From assembly GCF_021129235.1 (NCBI RefSeq), contig NZ_JAJOMA010000015.1:140719-204718 (forward strand): a stretch of DNA of 64,000 nucleotides, in the 5' to 3' direction. Positions 39,404 through 47,542 of the stretch are shown here, one piece after another. Position 1 is the first letter of the stretch, and each line of letters starts with the position of its first letter. This DNA is from Kineosporia mesophila (GTDB taxonomy: Bacteria > Actinomycetota > Actinomycetes > Actinomycetales > Kineosporiaceae). The notes below the pieces were generated by a model, which worked only from the letters and a program-made list of their open reading frames with translations, did no database searches and was not told the origin of the DNA. Both the position numbers and the translations under genes were made by a program.

Positions 39404-40257
39404 GCGACAAGCAGCTGACCATCGCCGTCATCGGTGCCGGTGGCAAGATGGGCATGCGGGTCTCCAACAACCTGCAGCGCAGCAACCACACCGTCTTCTA
39501 CGTCGAGAACGGCGAGGCGGGCAAGGCGCGCACCATCGAGGCCGGCCGTGAGCTCTCCGAGGCCGCCGACGCGGTCAAGGACGCCGACGTCGTCATCCTG
39601 TCGGTGCCCGACATCGCCCTGGGCCCGGTTTCCGAGGCCATCGTGCCGCAGGTCAACCCGGGCACCGTGGTGCTCACCCTCGACCCGGCCGCCGCCTACG
39701 CCAACCTGCTGTTCCGTCGCGACGACATCGAGTACGTCGTGGCCCACCCGTGCCACCCGTCGGTCTTCCTGCAGCGCAAGACCCAGGCCGAGCTCGACGA
39801 CACCTTCGGCGGCATCGCCGCCGCGCAGGACGTCGTCGCCGCGATCGAGTCCGGCGACGCCGGGAAGCAGGCCATCGCCGAAGAGGTCATCAAGCTGATG
39901 TACGCGCCCGTCCTGGACGTGCACTGGGTGACCGTCAAGCAGCTGGCCTACCTCGAGCCGACCCTGGTCGAGGTCGTCGCCTGCATGATCGGTGACCTCC
40001 TGAACGAGGCCCTGTCCGAGACCGTCAACAAGGTCGGCGTGCCCGAGCCCGCCGCCCGCGCCATGCTGATGGGCCACGTCCAGGTCGCTCTGGCCAACGG
40101 CCTGCGCGGCGACAACCCGTTCTCCGACGCCTGCCTGATCGCGATGGACTACGGCCGCGAGAAGCTGATCAAGGACGACTGGAAGAGCATCTTCGACGAC
40201 ACCGAGCTCGACAGCGTGCTCAAGCAGATGCTGCACCTGGACCACATCCACCGCTGA
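39400..40257 (+). CDS. apnO: PGDH_C-type NAD(P) dehydrogenase, likely D-apionate oxidoisomerase
   Basis: A 285-residue enzyme with an N-terminal Rossmann fold (AVIGAGGKMGMR, residues 9-20; DVVILSVPDIALG) and a helical C-terminal domain of the PGDH_C kind: VVAHPCHPSVF (His115, His118), HWVTVKQLAYLEPTLVEVVA and AARAMLMGHVQVALANGL. These features match ApnO, which oxidises and isomerises D-apionate to 3-oxoisoapionate. It is the last gene of the operon and would act first in the pathway. Repeats and a strong terminator follow. Confidence 0.75.
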   Translation: MSDKQLTIAVIGAGGKMGMRVSNNLQRSNHTVFYVENGEAGKARTIEAGRELSEAADAVKDADVVILSVPDIALGPVSEAIVPQVNPGTVVLTLDPAAAYANLLFRRDDIEYVVAHPCHPSVFLQRKTQAELDDTFGGIAAAQDVVAAIESGDAGKQAIAEEVIKLMYAPVLDVHWVTVKQLAYLEPTLVEVVACMIGDLLNEALSETVNKVGVPEPAARAMLMGHVQVALANGLRGDNPFSDACLIAMDYGREKLIKDDWKSIFDDTELDSVLKQMLHLDHIHR

Positions 40258-40292
40258 TCCACCGCTGATCCACCCACGGATCCACCCGCTGA
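40247..40292 (+). repeat. Four 11-12-bp direct repeats over the apnO stop
   Basis: TCCACCGCTGA occurs twice (40247-40257, 40258-40268), followed by TCCACCCACGGA and TCCACCCGCTGA up to 40292. The first unit encodes the last codons and stop of the dehydrogenase gene, so slippage here would add harmless stops. Confidence 0.8.
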
Positions 40293-40305
40293 TCCGCAGC
40301 GTCCC

Positions 40306-40344
40306 CGAGCGCCCTTCCCCCGACCTCCGGGGGAAGGGCGCTCG
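40306..40344. terminator. Bidirectional terminator hairpin
   Basis: CGAGCGCCCTTCCCCC (40306-40321) and GGGGGAAGGGCGCTCG (40329-40344) form a perfect 16-bp stem with a 7-base loop between the sugar-acid operon and the convergent MDMPI-family gene. Confidence 0.85.
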
Positions 40345-40349
40345 CGCGT

Positions 40350-41042
40350 TCAGCCCAGGGCCAGATCGCGCAGCCCGCAACCGGTCAGCAGCTCCCGGTC
40401 GCTGCTGCCGACCTCGCTGCGGCCGGTAGCCCGGCGCAGCAGCACATCCGGGGCCCAGCCGAGCGCGTGGGCGGCATCCGGTCGCTCGAACAGCATCGCC
40501 ACCAGCACCCGCAGAGCCGGCTGCGTGACCCACGCCGGCTGCCCGACGGCGTCGGCCACATCGATCCCGTGCAGCGCGGTCTCGAACACCCGCGTCACCA
40601 TGAACTCGCTCAGCAGCATCGCGTCGCCGTGCCGCGTGCGCACCACCCGGCCGTCGGCCTGGCCTCCGCACGCCATCACCACCTGGGCCGCAGTGCGGTC
40701 CAGTTCGTCGGCCAGAGCGCGTTTCCCGGCCGAGGACGCATCGGCCCGGGTGGCCGCGTCCCGCACCCTCTGCTCGTTGGAACCCTGGCTGAACCGCGCG
40801 TCCGCCCGGTAGTACGAGACCGAGGTGACCTCCGCACCCAGGGGTGCCGGGGCGTCCACCATTCCCGGGACCCGGCCCACCGTCGTGACCACATGCCCCA
40901 CCACCCCCGCCACCGACCAGGGCGTACACCGCGTGGGAAGCCCCCACGCGTCCTGCGGCAGCCGGCCCAGGGCGTCCACGAACGCACCTGACTCGACGCG
41001 AAAAGCCTCCACGACGTCCACCGTTCCCCGCACCGGACCCAC
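40350..41042 (-). CDS. Maleylpyruvate isomerase-family (MDMPI/DinB-like) protein
   Basis: A 230-residue four-helix protein of the mycothiol-dependent maleylpyruvate isomerase N-terminal family: VEAFRVESGAFVDAL, TRCTPWSVAGVVGHVV with metal-ligand His, and SEFMVTRVFETALHGIDVAD with the further His residues. Actinobacteria carry many such proteins as mycothiol S-transferases or enzymes of unknown substrate. GTG 41042 has AGAAGGA 4 bases upstream; the longer frame runs into a palindromic repeat and is not used. Confidence 0.75.
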   Translation of the reverse strand: MGPVRGTVDVVEAFRVESGAFVDALGRLPQDAWGLPTRCTPWSVAGVVGHVVTTVGRVPGMVDAPAPLGAEVTSVSYYRADARFSQGSNEQRVRDAATRADASSAGKRALADELDRTAAQVVMACGGQADGRVVRTRHGDAMLLSEFMVTRVFETALHGIDVADAVGQPAWVTQPALRVLVAMLFERPDAAHALGWAPDVLLRRATGRSEVGSSDRELLTGCGLRDLALG

Positions 41043-41046
41043 CCGT

Positions 41047-41104
41047 CCTTCTCCTGTGATCCTGCGAACTTTTCCGGGGAAGGTTCGCACGATCACGGAA
41101 GAAG
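41047..41104. repeat. Full copy of dispersed palindrome family, upstream of MDMPI-family gene
   Basis: TGTGATCCTGCGAACTTTTC (41055 on) pairs with GGAAGGTTCGCACGATCACGG (41078-41098) around GG. Compared with other copies GCAAA/TTTGC has become GCGAAC/GTTCGC, a paired change. Its end overlaps the Shine-Dalgarno region of the minus-strand gene. Confidence 0.8.
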
Positions 41105-41308
41105 AGGGCCCCGCGATCCCCGTCCTGAATCCCGTTCAGGCGTCCATATACCGCGCGAACCACCCGAGCATCCGGCTCGGGTCCCGGGCGAAGTACCGGC
41201 AACCGTCCCAGCGGTGGGTCGAGCCCTCGACCCAGAAGAGTTCCCTGGGCGAGTCCGGTCATCTGACCGGATCCTCCCGGCAGCCGGGAACTTCAGCACT
41301 GACGCGAG

Positions 41309-41336
41309 GGCCCCGGCGAGAACTCTCGCCGGGGCC
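41309..41336 (-). terminator. Terminator of the PAP2 gene
   Basis: GGCCCCGGCGAG (41309-41320) pairs perfectly with CTCGCCGGGGCC (41325-41336), AACT loop, 17 bases after the phosphatase stop on the minus strand. The rest of 41105-41308 shows no gene. Confidence 0.8.
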
Positions 41337-41352
41337 GTTCGTGCGGGTGGGA

Positions 41353-42807
41353 TCAGTGGCGCCTGAGCACCTTCGCGGTGCCACCGGTCGAGACCACGCT
41401 CACCTTGCCGTGACGCTCGAGCCTCACCGTCGCGCTGGTGGCCGCGGCCAGGTTCAGGCGCTCCCACGAGCAGCCCTGGACGCTGTCCAGGGGATAGCCC
41501 GAGGCGATCCTGGTCTGGGCCAGCACGCTGACACGCTGGGCCGCGGTCAGCGTCGGGAACGTCGTGATCAGCAGGTTCTCGGCGCCGGTGGGCACGGAGG
41601 CCTTCTGGTTCCTCGCCCCGCTCCGGGCGAAGCCGTAGGTCATGCGCTCGCGGTAGACCTTGACCGCGCTCTTGCGGTCCGTGACCACCTGGGCGGTGCC
41701 ACCGGGCATCTTCCGGCCGCCGTACGGGTTCGACGTGTACGCCTTCTGGTGCTTGATCGCCGTGGCGAGCGACGTGCCCGTCGTCTTCGTGAAGTAGCTC
41801 AGCAGTTCCTGGCGCGCGGGCTCGAGAACCTTGGTGCGGTAGGTCTTGTCCGACCAGCGGGCCGCGAGGGCTGCCTCGCCGTCGATGCGTCCACCCATGA
41901 TGTCGAGCGGGTAGTGCACGCCCAGCACGATGCGGTTGTTGCCGGCCTCGGAGGCGCGGGCCAGGATCTCCGGCGCGAGCTCGGGCAGCAGCGTGGCCAG
42001 GGTGATGCCGGCCTCGTAGGCCGTGGTGGTGTGACCGCTGGGGAAGGACCCACCGGTGCAGATGCCGACCGTGCCGTAGCCCGGGTCGAGCGTGACGTCG
42101 GCCGGGGAGAACTGGTGCGTCGTGTCGGTCACCGGTGCGAGCCGGCTGATCTTCAGGTTGCCCTTCGCGTCGGCGTAGGACTTACCCAGCCGGATCGTCT
42201 GCTGCGACGAGCCGTTCACCTTCGAGGGGGCGCAGTCGGCGGAGTCCCCGGCCACGGCGGCCGCGCTCGCGTCGCTGGGCAGGTACGGGCGCGGGTGGCT
42301 GAACGCGGCCTTCGCGGTGCCCGTGCTGACGTAGGCGCCGGACGTGCCGTTCGAGCTGTTGATCAGCGCGGACGTCAGCGGCAGGGCGCCGGAGGTGCGG
42401 CCCTTGACGTAGAGCGGGCCGAGCACCGAGCCCAGGGCCGTCGACACCGTGACCGACTGGTCGTAGGCGGTGCCGTCGGTGGTCTGGTACTCGGCGTCCT
42501 GCAGCGCCTTGAACTGCTGCTGCTTCGTGGCGTTCTGGTTGATCCAGACGGTCAGGGCGTCGTCGCGCTGCAGCACCGTGGCGTTCTTCACGGTGCCGTG
42601 CAGGTCGTTGACGCCGCTGGAGGCCCAGTAGCTCGTGTAGCCGGACAGCAGTGACACCAGGTCGGGAGGCGTGGTGTCACTGGGGTAGGACGTCGCGGCG
42701 TGGGCGGTGCCGGGAACGGCCACGGCCAGTGAGGCGGCGAGCAGGACGCAGGCGCCGACTCGACGCGCACGGGGCAGGCCACGCGGGCCCGGGGTCTTGA
42801 TAGTCAC
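41353..42807 (-). CDS. Secreted PAP2-family acid phosphatase
   Basis: A 484-residue exported phosphatase. A signal peptide (VGACVLLAASLAVAVPGTAHA, cleaved near residue 37) precedes the vanadium-peroxidase-like core: KAAFSHPRPY (Lys166...Arg173-Pro), GSFPSGHTTTA (His259) and NNRIVLGVHYPLD (Arg292, His298, Asp302), the full K-x6-RP / PSGH / SR-x5-H-x3-D set. This is the class A non-specific acid phosphatase arrangement, with a C-terminal extension of about 130 residues. GTG 42807 is the start. It probably releases phosphate outside the membrane. Confidence 0.88.
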   Translation of the reverse strand: MTIKTPGPRGLPRARRVGACVLLAASLAVAVPGTAHAATSYPSDTTPPDLVSLLSGYTSYWASSGVNDLHGTVKNATVLQRDDALTVWINQNATKQQQFKALQDAEYQTTDGTAYDQSVTVSTALGSVLGPLYVKGRTSGALPLTSALINSSNGTSGAYVSTGTAKAAFSHPRPYLPSDASAAAVAGDSADCAPSKVNGSSQQTIRLGKSYADAKGNLKISRLAPVTDTTHQFSPADVTLDPGYGTVGICTGGSFPSGHTTTAYEAGITLATLLPELAPEILARASEAGNNRIVLGVHYPLDIMGGRIDGEAALAARWSDKTYRTKVLEPARQELLSYFTKTTGTSLATAIKHQKAYTSNPYGGRKMPGGTAQVVTDRKSAVKVYRERMTYGFARSGARNQKASVPTGAENLLITTFPTLTAAQRVSVLAQTRIASGYPLDSVQGCSWERLNLAAATSATVRLERHGKVSVVSTGGTAKVLRRH

Positions 42808-42929
42808 CTGAGGAAACTAATTCAGCATCGCTGGACGGGATGTGAACGCCGGTCAAGACCTGGGTGAACAAAGCTGGGGAGCGGGAACTTCGCAGCCGGC
42901 GGGAGATCACGAGGCAGGACGCCACCCTC

Positions 42930-42987
42930 CTTTGTTCTTGATCATACAAAGTTTCCCCAGGGAAACTCTGCATGATCACGAGCGAAG
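42930..42987. repeat. Full copy of dispersed palindrome family
   Basis: Left arm 42930-42957 (CTTTGTTCTTGATCATACAA...) faces right arm 42960-42987 with a 2-base loop: 28 positions with three mismatches and two G-T pairs. It lies in the gap between the PAP2 start and the TetR stop; nothing else is recognisable in 42808-43038. Confidence 0.8.
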
Positions 42988-43038
42988 GGGCGAAGGGGCG
43001 ACCGGCGAACGGAACGGCGAACGGTGGTGGCCACGGCG

Positions 43039-43635
43039 CTAGCCGGCGGGCGGGCGCGGCTCGCGCCAGCCCTCGGTGAGCACGGTGAAGATCTCGCGCA
43101 CCGCGGCGCCGGGGTCGTCGCGGCCGCGGACGATGGTGGGGACCTCCAGCACGAAGCGGGCCAGGGTCGCGCAGGCCAGGTCGTCGTGCTGCACCCCGAA
43201 GGTGTCGGCGAGGGCGGCGGTCAGGGCACCGGTGTGCTGGGCCCAGACCCGCTCGGAATAGGTCCGCAGCGCCGGGGTCGACTCGACCAGCCGGGTGAAA
43301 CGGGCCAGGTCAGGTGCGTCACCGGCCTGGGCCAGCCGCCCGGCCAGCCAGAACTCCCGCAGCGCGCTGACGACGTCCTGCCCCTCGGGGCGCTCACGCA
43401 CGGCCGCGACCAGGCTGGCCTCCATGTCGGCCTGCTCGTCGAAGACCAGGGCCTCCTTGCCCGGGAAGTGCTTGAACAGCGTGGTGGTGGAGACGTCCGC
43501 CGCGTTCGCGATGTCCCGGATGCTCACCTGGTCGTAGCCCCGCTCCAGGAACAGGCGCAGCGCGGCGTCGGCGATCGCCTGCCGGGTGGCGGCCTTCTTG
43601 CGCTCGCGGCGACCGGGGGTGACGGGGGTTGGCAT
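43039..43635 (-). CDS. TetR family regulator
   Basis: A 198-residue repressor: ATRQAIADAALRLFLERGYD, VSIRDIANAADVSTTTLFKH and FPGKEALVFDEQ, then an all-helical effector domain. ATG 43635 is chosen; an upstream TTG is possible. The operator-like repeats lie just upstream, in the gap to the divergent flavin monooxygenase, which is the likely target. Confidence 0.88.
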   Translation of the reverse strand: MPTPVTPGRRERKKAATRQAIADAALRLFLERGYDQVSIRDIANAADVSTTTLFKHFPGKEALVFDEQADMEASLVAAVRERPEGQDVVSALREFWLAGRLAQAGDAPDLARFTRLVESTPALRTYSERVWAQHTGALTAALADTFGVQHDDLACATLARFVLEVPTIVRGRDDPGAAVREIFTVLTEGWREPRPPAG

Positions 43636-43651
43636 GAGCTCATCGTAGGGC

Positions 43652-43692
43652 AAAAGTGCAACGGATCTAAAAGTGGAACGGTTGCACTTTTA
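43652..43692. promoter_or_regulatory. TetR operator-like repeats
   Basis: TAAAAGTGGAAC (43668-43679) and GTTGCACTTTTA (43681-43692) form a 12-bp inverted repeat with one mismatch and one central base. An additional AAAAGTGCAAC copy is at 43652-43662. They lie between the divergent TetR and monooxygenase genes. Confidence 0.72.
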
Positions 43693-43708
43693 AAACGAGT
43701 GAGCTTTC

Positions 43709-44812
43709 ATGAAGGGCATGACCACATCACCTCGTGAAGCCCGCATCGCCGTCGTCGGAGCCGGCCCGGCCGGCCTGGCCTGCGCCCGGATCTTGCGCAA
43801 GCACGGCCTGGACGTCACCGTGTACGACCGCGACCCCGGCCCCGACGCCCGTAACCAGGGCGGCACCCTCGACCTCGACACCGAGCACGGCCAGAACGCT
43901 CTGCGGGAGGCCGGTCTGCTCGATCAGTTCTTCGCCCTGGCCCGGCCCGAGGGCCAGGAGATGCGCAAGGTCGGTCTCACCGGCGAGCTGCTCGGGCAGC
44001 ACCTTCCGGAGCCTGACGAGATGTTCAAGCCCGAGATCGACCGCGGGCTGCTGCGGAACCTGCTGCTGGACTCGCTGGAGCCTGGAACCGTCCGGTGGGG
44101 AAAGGGTCTGGCCTCGGTGCAGGACGGGCGCCGGCTCCACTTCACCGACGGCACGCAGGAGGACGCCGATCTGGTGATCGGCGCCGACGGCGCCTTCTCC
44201 CGGGTGCGGGCGGCCGTGTCGTCCTCTGCTCCCCTCTATTCGGGCATCAGTTTTCTGGAGGCCTGGTTCGATGACGTCGAGGCCCGGCACACCGACCTGG
44301 CCGACCTGGTCGGCCAGGGGCTGATGGCCTCGGCCGACGGCTCCCGCGCCCTGTTCGCCCAGCGCAACGGCGGCGACCACATCCGGGTCTACATCATCCA
44401 GAAGGTCGAGCTGGACTGGATCTCCCGGCTGGGCCTGACGATTCACGACACCGAGGGCATCCGCGCCCACCTGCTGGGGGAGTTCGCCGGCTGGGGCCCG
44501 CGGATGACCCAGATGCTCACCGACAACGACGGTGTCTACGTCGACCGCCCGATCTTCGCCCTGCCCGCCCCCTACGCCTGGGAGCACTCACCCACCCTCA
44601 CCCTGATCGGCGACGCCGCGCACGTCATGCCCCCGATCGGCGTCGGCGTGAACCTGGCCCTGCACGACGCCCACGACCTGGCCCTCGCCCTGGCCGGTGC
44701 CGCGACGGTCGAGGAGGCCCTGACCAGCTACGAGAAGATCATGCTGGAGCGCTCCGACGAGATCGGGGCGTCGCTCGGGCGCGGCGCCGAGGGCATGCTC
44801 GACGCGGACTGA
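43709..44812 (+). CDS. FAD-dependent monooxygenase, TetX-like
   Basis: A 367-residue class A flavoprotein hydroxylase. The FAD fold begins IAVVGAGPAGLACARILRKH; NQGGTLDLDTEHGQNALREA is the TetX-type second motif; ADLVIGADGAFSRVR is the DG motif; and LIGDAAHVMPPIGVGVNLAL is the GD motif that binds the ribityl chain. TetX inactivates tetracyclines by hydroxylation, but actinomycete relatives also act on natural products. The partnered TetR and operator suggest induction by the substrate. ATG 43709 used; ATG 43718 is possible. Confidence 0.86.
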   Translation: MKGMTTSPREARIAVVGAGPAGLACARILRKHGLDVTVYDRDPGPDARNQGGTLDLDTEHGQNALREAGLLDQFFALARPEGQEMRKVGLTGELLGQHLPEPDEMFKPEIDRGLLRNLLLDSLEPGTVRWGKGLASVQDGRRLHFTDGTQEDADLVIGADGAFSRVRAAVSSSAPLYSGISFLEAWFDDVEARHTDLADLVGQGLMASADGSRALFAQRNGGDHIRVYIIQKVELDWISRLGLTIHDTEGIRAHLLGEFAGWGPRMTQMLTDNDGVYVDRPIFALPAPYAWEHSPTLTLIGDAAHVMPPIGVGVNLALHDAHDLALALAGAATVEEALTSYEKIMLERSDEIGASLGRGAEGMLDAD

Positions 44813-44872
44813 TCACTCGCACCGGCAGGGCGCCGATACAACCTTCGGCCTTCCCGCATACGTCTCTTCTGG

Positions 44873-46948
44873 GTGACAGAGAAGATCGGGGACGAGGAGA
44901 AGCCGGCAGACGCCGTAGCGGAGACGGATGCGGAGCCGGATGCGGAGACGGATGCGGAGACGGATGCGGAGACGGTTACGGAGCCGGATGCGGAGCCGGT
45001 TGCGGAGCCGGTTGCGGAGCCGCCCGGCGCCGGGAGACGACCGTGGGTCACCTGGGCGATCCGGATCGCGATCACGTTCGGTGGGCTCCTGGTCGTGCTG
45101 GTCGTCGTGCTGGTGGTCGTTCTGCTCGTGGCGTACCAGAGGGTGCGGATCCCGGCGACGGTCGACTCGGCGACGGATCAGTCGGCGGTGATCATGTATG
45201 CCAGCGGTGAGGTGATGGCCCAGGTCGGCCCGATGGACCGGCAGAACGCGGCGCTGGAGCAGGTGCCGTCGCCGGTGCGCCTGGCCGTGCTGGCGGCCGA
45301 GGACCAGACCTTCTACAGCAACCACGGTTTCAAGCTGACGTCGATCGCCCGGGCCGCGTTGAGCAGTGTGAGCGGTACGGGGCAGGGAGGTTCCACGATC
45401 ACCCAGCAGACCGTGAAGAACCTCTACGACCGCCGTGAGCACAGCCTGGGCCGCAAGGCGAGCGAGTTGCTCTTGGCCGTGAAGCTCGACCGCCAGATGT
45501 CCAAGGACGAGATCCTCGGGCGGTACCTGAACACGATCTACTGGGGCCGGGGCGCCTACGGCGTCCAGGCCGCCGCCCAGACCTACTTCCACTGCGACGC
45601 CGACGACCTCACCCTCGCCCAGGGAGCCCTGCTGGCGGGCATCATCAACTCGCCGGAGGCGGCCGACCCGCACGACGGCGGGCGGGCGCTGGAACGCGCC
45701 CGGCGGCGCTGGAACGTGGTGCTGGACGCCATGGTCGGCAACGGTTCGCTCCCGGTGTCGGAACGGGAGAGGGCGCGCTGGCCCAGGGTCTACGCGCCGC
45801 AACAGTCCAACACGCTCGGAGGGCAGACCGGGTACCTGGTGACGATGGTCGAGAACGAGGTGCGGGAGAAGCTGCACATCAGCGACGAGGAATTCCGCAC
45901 CGGTGGCTACCGGATCACCAGCACGTTCGACAGCGGCCTGGAACGAGCGGCGGTCCGGGCGGTCGAGAAGTCATTACCCCGCCGCCGCACACCGAAACAC
46001 CTTCAGGTGGGTCTGGTCTCGGTCGATTCACAGACCGGGGCGGTGCGGGCGCTCTACGGGGGCGCCGACTTCCTGAAGCGGCAGCAGAACGCGGCCACGC
46101 AGGACACCGCCGAGGCGGCCGGGGTGATCGCGCCGTTCGCCCTGGCCGCCGGTCTTCGCAACGGCTGGAGCCCGGGCGACACGGTCGGCGGTCCGCGCCG
46201 GTACCGGGTGGGGCGTCAGCTGATCGAGAACTTCCGGGGCAAGCACTACCCGGCGCTGACGGTGGGTGAGGCGGGGGCCTACCCCGTCAATACGGCGCTG
46301 GCCCGTCTCATCAGCCCCGGCGGCGCCGGGCGGGTGCAGAAAGTCACCGAGGCCGCGGGCATTCCCCGCAGCGCGCGGGTCGGCGCGAGCGTGACCAACG
46401 CCCTGGGTGGTGCCGCCGTGCATCCGATCGACGTGGCTCAGGCCTACGCCACCCTGGCCTCGGGCGGGGTGCGGCACGAGCCGTACGTGGTGCAGACGGT
46501 GACGCGCATGGACGAGGGGCCGTCGCGGGTGCTGCTCGAGCGGGGGGACGAGCCCGCGGGCCACCGTGTCTTCCCGGCGTCGCTGACCGCGGATGTCGAT
46601 TCTTCGCTGCGCCTGAGGGCCGCGGCCGAGCCCGACGCCCTGGACGGGACGCGGGGCATCAGCCCGGTGCCCTACTTCCGCCGCGTCCGGGCCGAGATCT
46701 TCGTGCAGGGCGGTACCTCGTCCAGCTACCGGTCGGCGTGGTTCGCGGGGTACTCGGCCCGGCTGTCCACGGCGGTGGACCTGTACCAGCTGTCCCGGGA
46801 CGGCCGGGAGGTCGAGCGGATGGAGGGTTTCGGGAAGTACTCGCACATCACCGCGGACGGGTACCCGGCCGATGTCTGGAGTTCTTTCATGGCGGCGGCC
46901 CATCGCGACGATCCGGTGCCGGTGACGACTCCACAACGGCTCGGCTGA
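44873..46948 (+). CDS. Class A penicillin-binding-protein homolog with degenerate transpeptidase domain
   Basis: A 691-residue bifunctional-type PBP: acidic cytoplasmic repeats (residues 15-50), one membrane helix (about 60-88), a GT51 glycosyltransferase domain and a penicillin-binding domain. The GT51 motifs are intact: EDQTFYSNHGF with Glu143, GGSTITQQTVKNLY, RKASELLLAVKLD and ILGRYLNTIYWGRGAYGVQ. In the transpeptidase domain all three active motifs are lost: S-x-x-K reads GVIA (417-420), S-x-N reads PVN (471-473) and K-T-G reads QGG (612-614), although flanking sequence aligns. It should polymerise glycan strands but not cross-link them or bind beta-lactam. GTG 44873 has no clear ribosome site. 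Confidence 0.85.
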   Translation: MTEKIGDEEKPADAVAETDAEPDAETDAETDAETVTEPDAEPVAEPVAEPPGAGRRPWVTWAIRIAITFGGLLVVLVVVLVVVLLVAYQRVRIPATVDSATDQSAVIMYASGEVMAQVGPMDRQNAALEQVPSPVRLAVLAAEDQTFYSNHGFKLTSIARAALSSVSGTGQGGSTITQQTVKNLYDRREHSLGRKASELLLAVKLDRQMSKDEILGRYLNTIYWGRGAYGVQAAAQTYFHCDADDLTLAQGALLAGIINSPEAADPHDGGRALERARRRWNVVLDAMVGNGSLPVSERERARWPRVYAPQQSNTLGGQTGYLVTMVENEVREKLHISDEEFRTGGYRITSTFDSGLERAAVRAVEKSLPRRRTPKHLQVGLVSVDSQTGAVRALYGGADFLKRQQNAATQDTAEAAGVIAPFALAAGLRNGWSPGDTVGGPRRYRVGRQLIENFRGKHYPALTVGEAGAYPVNTALARLISPGGAGRVQKVTEAAGIPRSARVGASVTNALGGAAVHPIDVAQAYATLASGGVRHEPYVVQTVTRMDEGPSRVLLERGDEPAGHRVFPASLTADVDSSLRLRAAAEPDALDGTRGISPVPYFRRVRAEIFVQGGTSSSYRSAWFAGYSARLSTAVDLYQLSRDGREVERMEGFGKYSHITADGYPADVWSSFMAAAHRDDPVPVTTPQRLG
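44920..45025 (+). repeat. GCGGAGacGGAT / GCGGAGccGGTT 12-bp repeats in the PBP gene
   Basis: About nine imperfect 12-base units (GCGGAGACGGAT and GCGGAGCCGGTT types) encode the alternating Ala-Glu-Thr/Pro-Asp/Val cytoplasmic tail. Units are multiples of three, so copy number changes keep the frame. Confidence 0.8.
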
Positions 46949-47028
46949 CCCCGAGCCGGTGAAAGGCCCTCGATACCCTGGACGCCGTACGTCAGGAACA
47001 CCTGAACGACGGAAGGAACACCAGCATC

Positions 47029-47490
47029 ATGACGACTCCCGAGAGCCGCCTGGCGCAGGCCGGTATCGAGCTGCCCGCCCCGGTGGCGCCGCTGGCCAAT
47101 TACCTGCCCGCCACCCGCGCCGGCTCCCTGGTCTTCACCGCCGGGCAGCTGCCCCTGTCCGGCGGGGCGATGCTCGCCGAGGGCAAGGTCGGTGGCGGCG
47201 TGCTGCCCGAGCAGGCCGCCGACTGCGCCCGGCAGGCGGCGGTCAACGCCCTGGCCGCGATCAAGGCCGAGATCGGCGACCTGTCCGCGGTGAAGCGGGT
47301 GGTGAAGGTCGTGGTGTTCGTCGCGAGCGAGCCCGGCTTCACCGGTCAGCCGGCCGTCGCCGACGGCGCGAGCGCCCTGATGGACCTCGCCTTCGGTGAG
47401 GCGGGCAAGCACTCGCGCAGCGCGGTCGGCGTGGCGGTCCTGCCCAAGGACGCGCCGGTCGAGGTGGAGCTGATCGTCGAGGTCGGGTAG
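47029..47490 (+). CDS. RidA (YjgF/YER057c/UK114) family protein
   Basis: A 153-residue trimeric enamine/imine deaminase-like protein of the long YjgF_endoribonc type: LAQAGIELPAPVAPLANYLP, LVFTAGQLPLSGG, AVNALAAIKAEIGDLSAVKR, VVKVVVFVASEPGF and GKHSRSAVGVAVLPKDAPVE with the Arg of the active site. It removes reactive enamines from PLP enzymes. It sits alone after the PBP gene. Confidence 0.9.
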   Translation: MTTPESRLAQAGIELPAPVAPLANYLPATRAGSLVFTAGQLPLSGGAMLAEGKVGGGVLPEQAADCARQAAVNALAAIKAEIGDLSAVKRVVKVVVFVASEPGFTGQPAVADGASALMDLAFGEAGKHSRSAVGVAVLPKDAPVEVELIVEVG

Positions 47491-47542
47491 CGGTCGCCGG
47501 TGGGGTCGCCGGTGCCGTCGGCAACACCGGCCACCCCACCGA

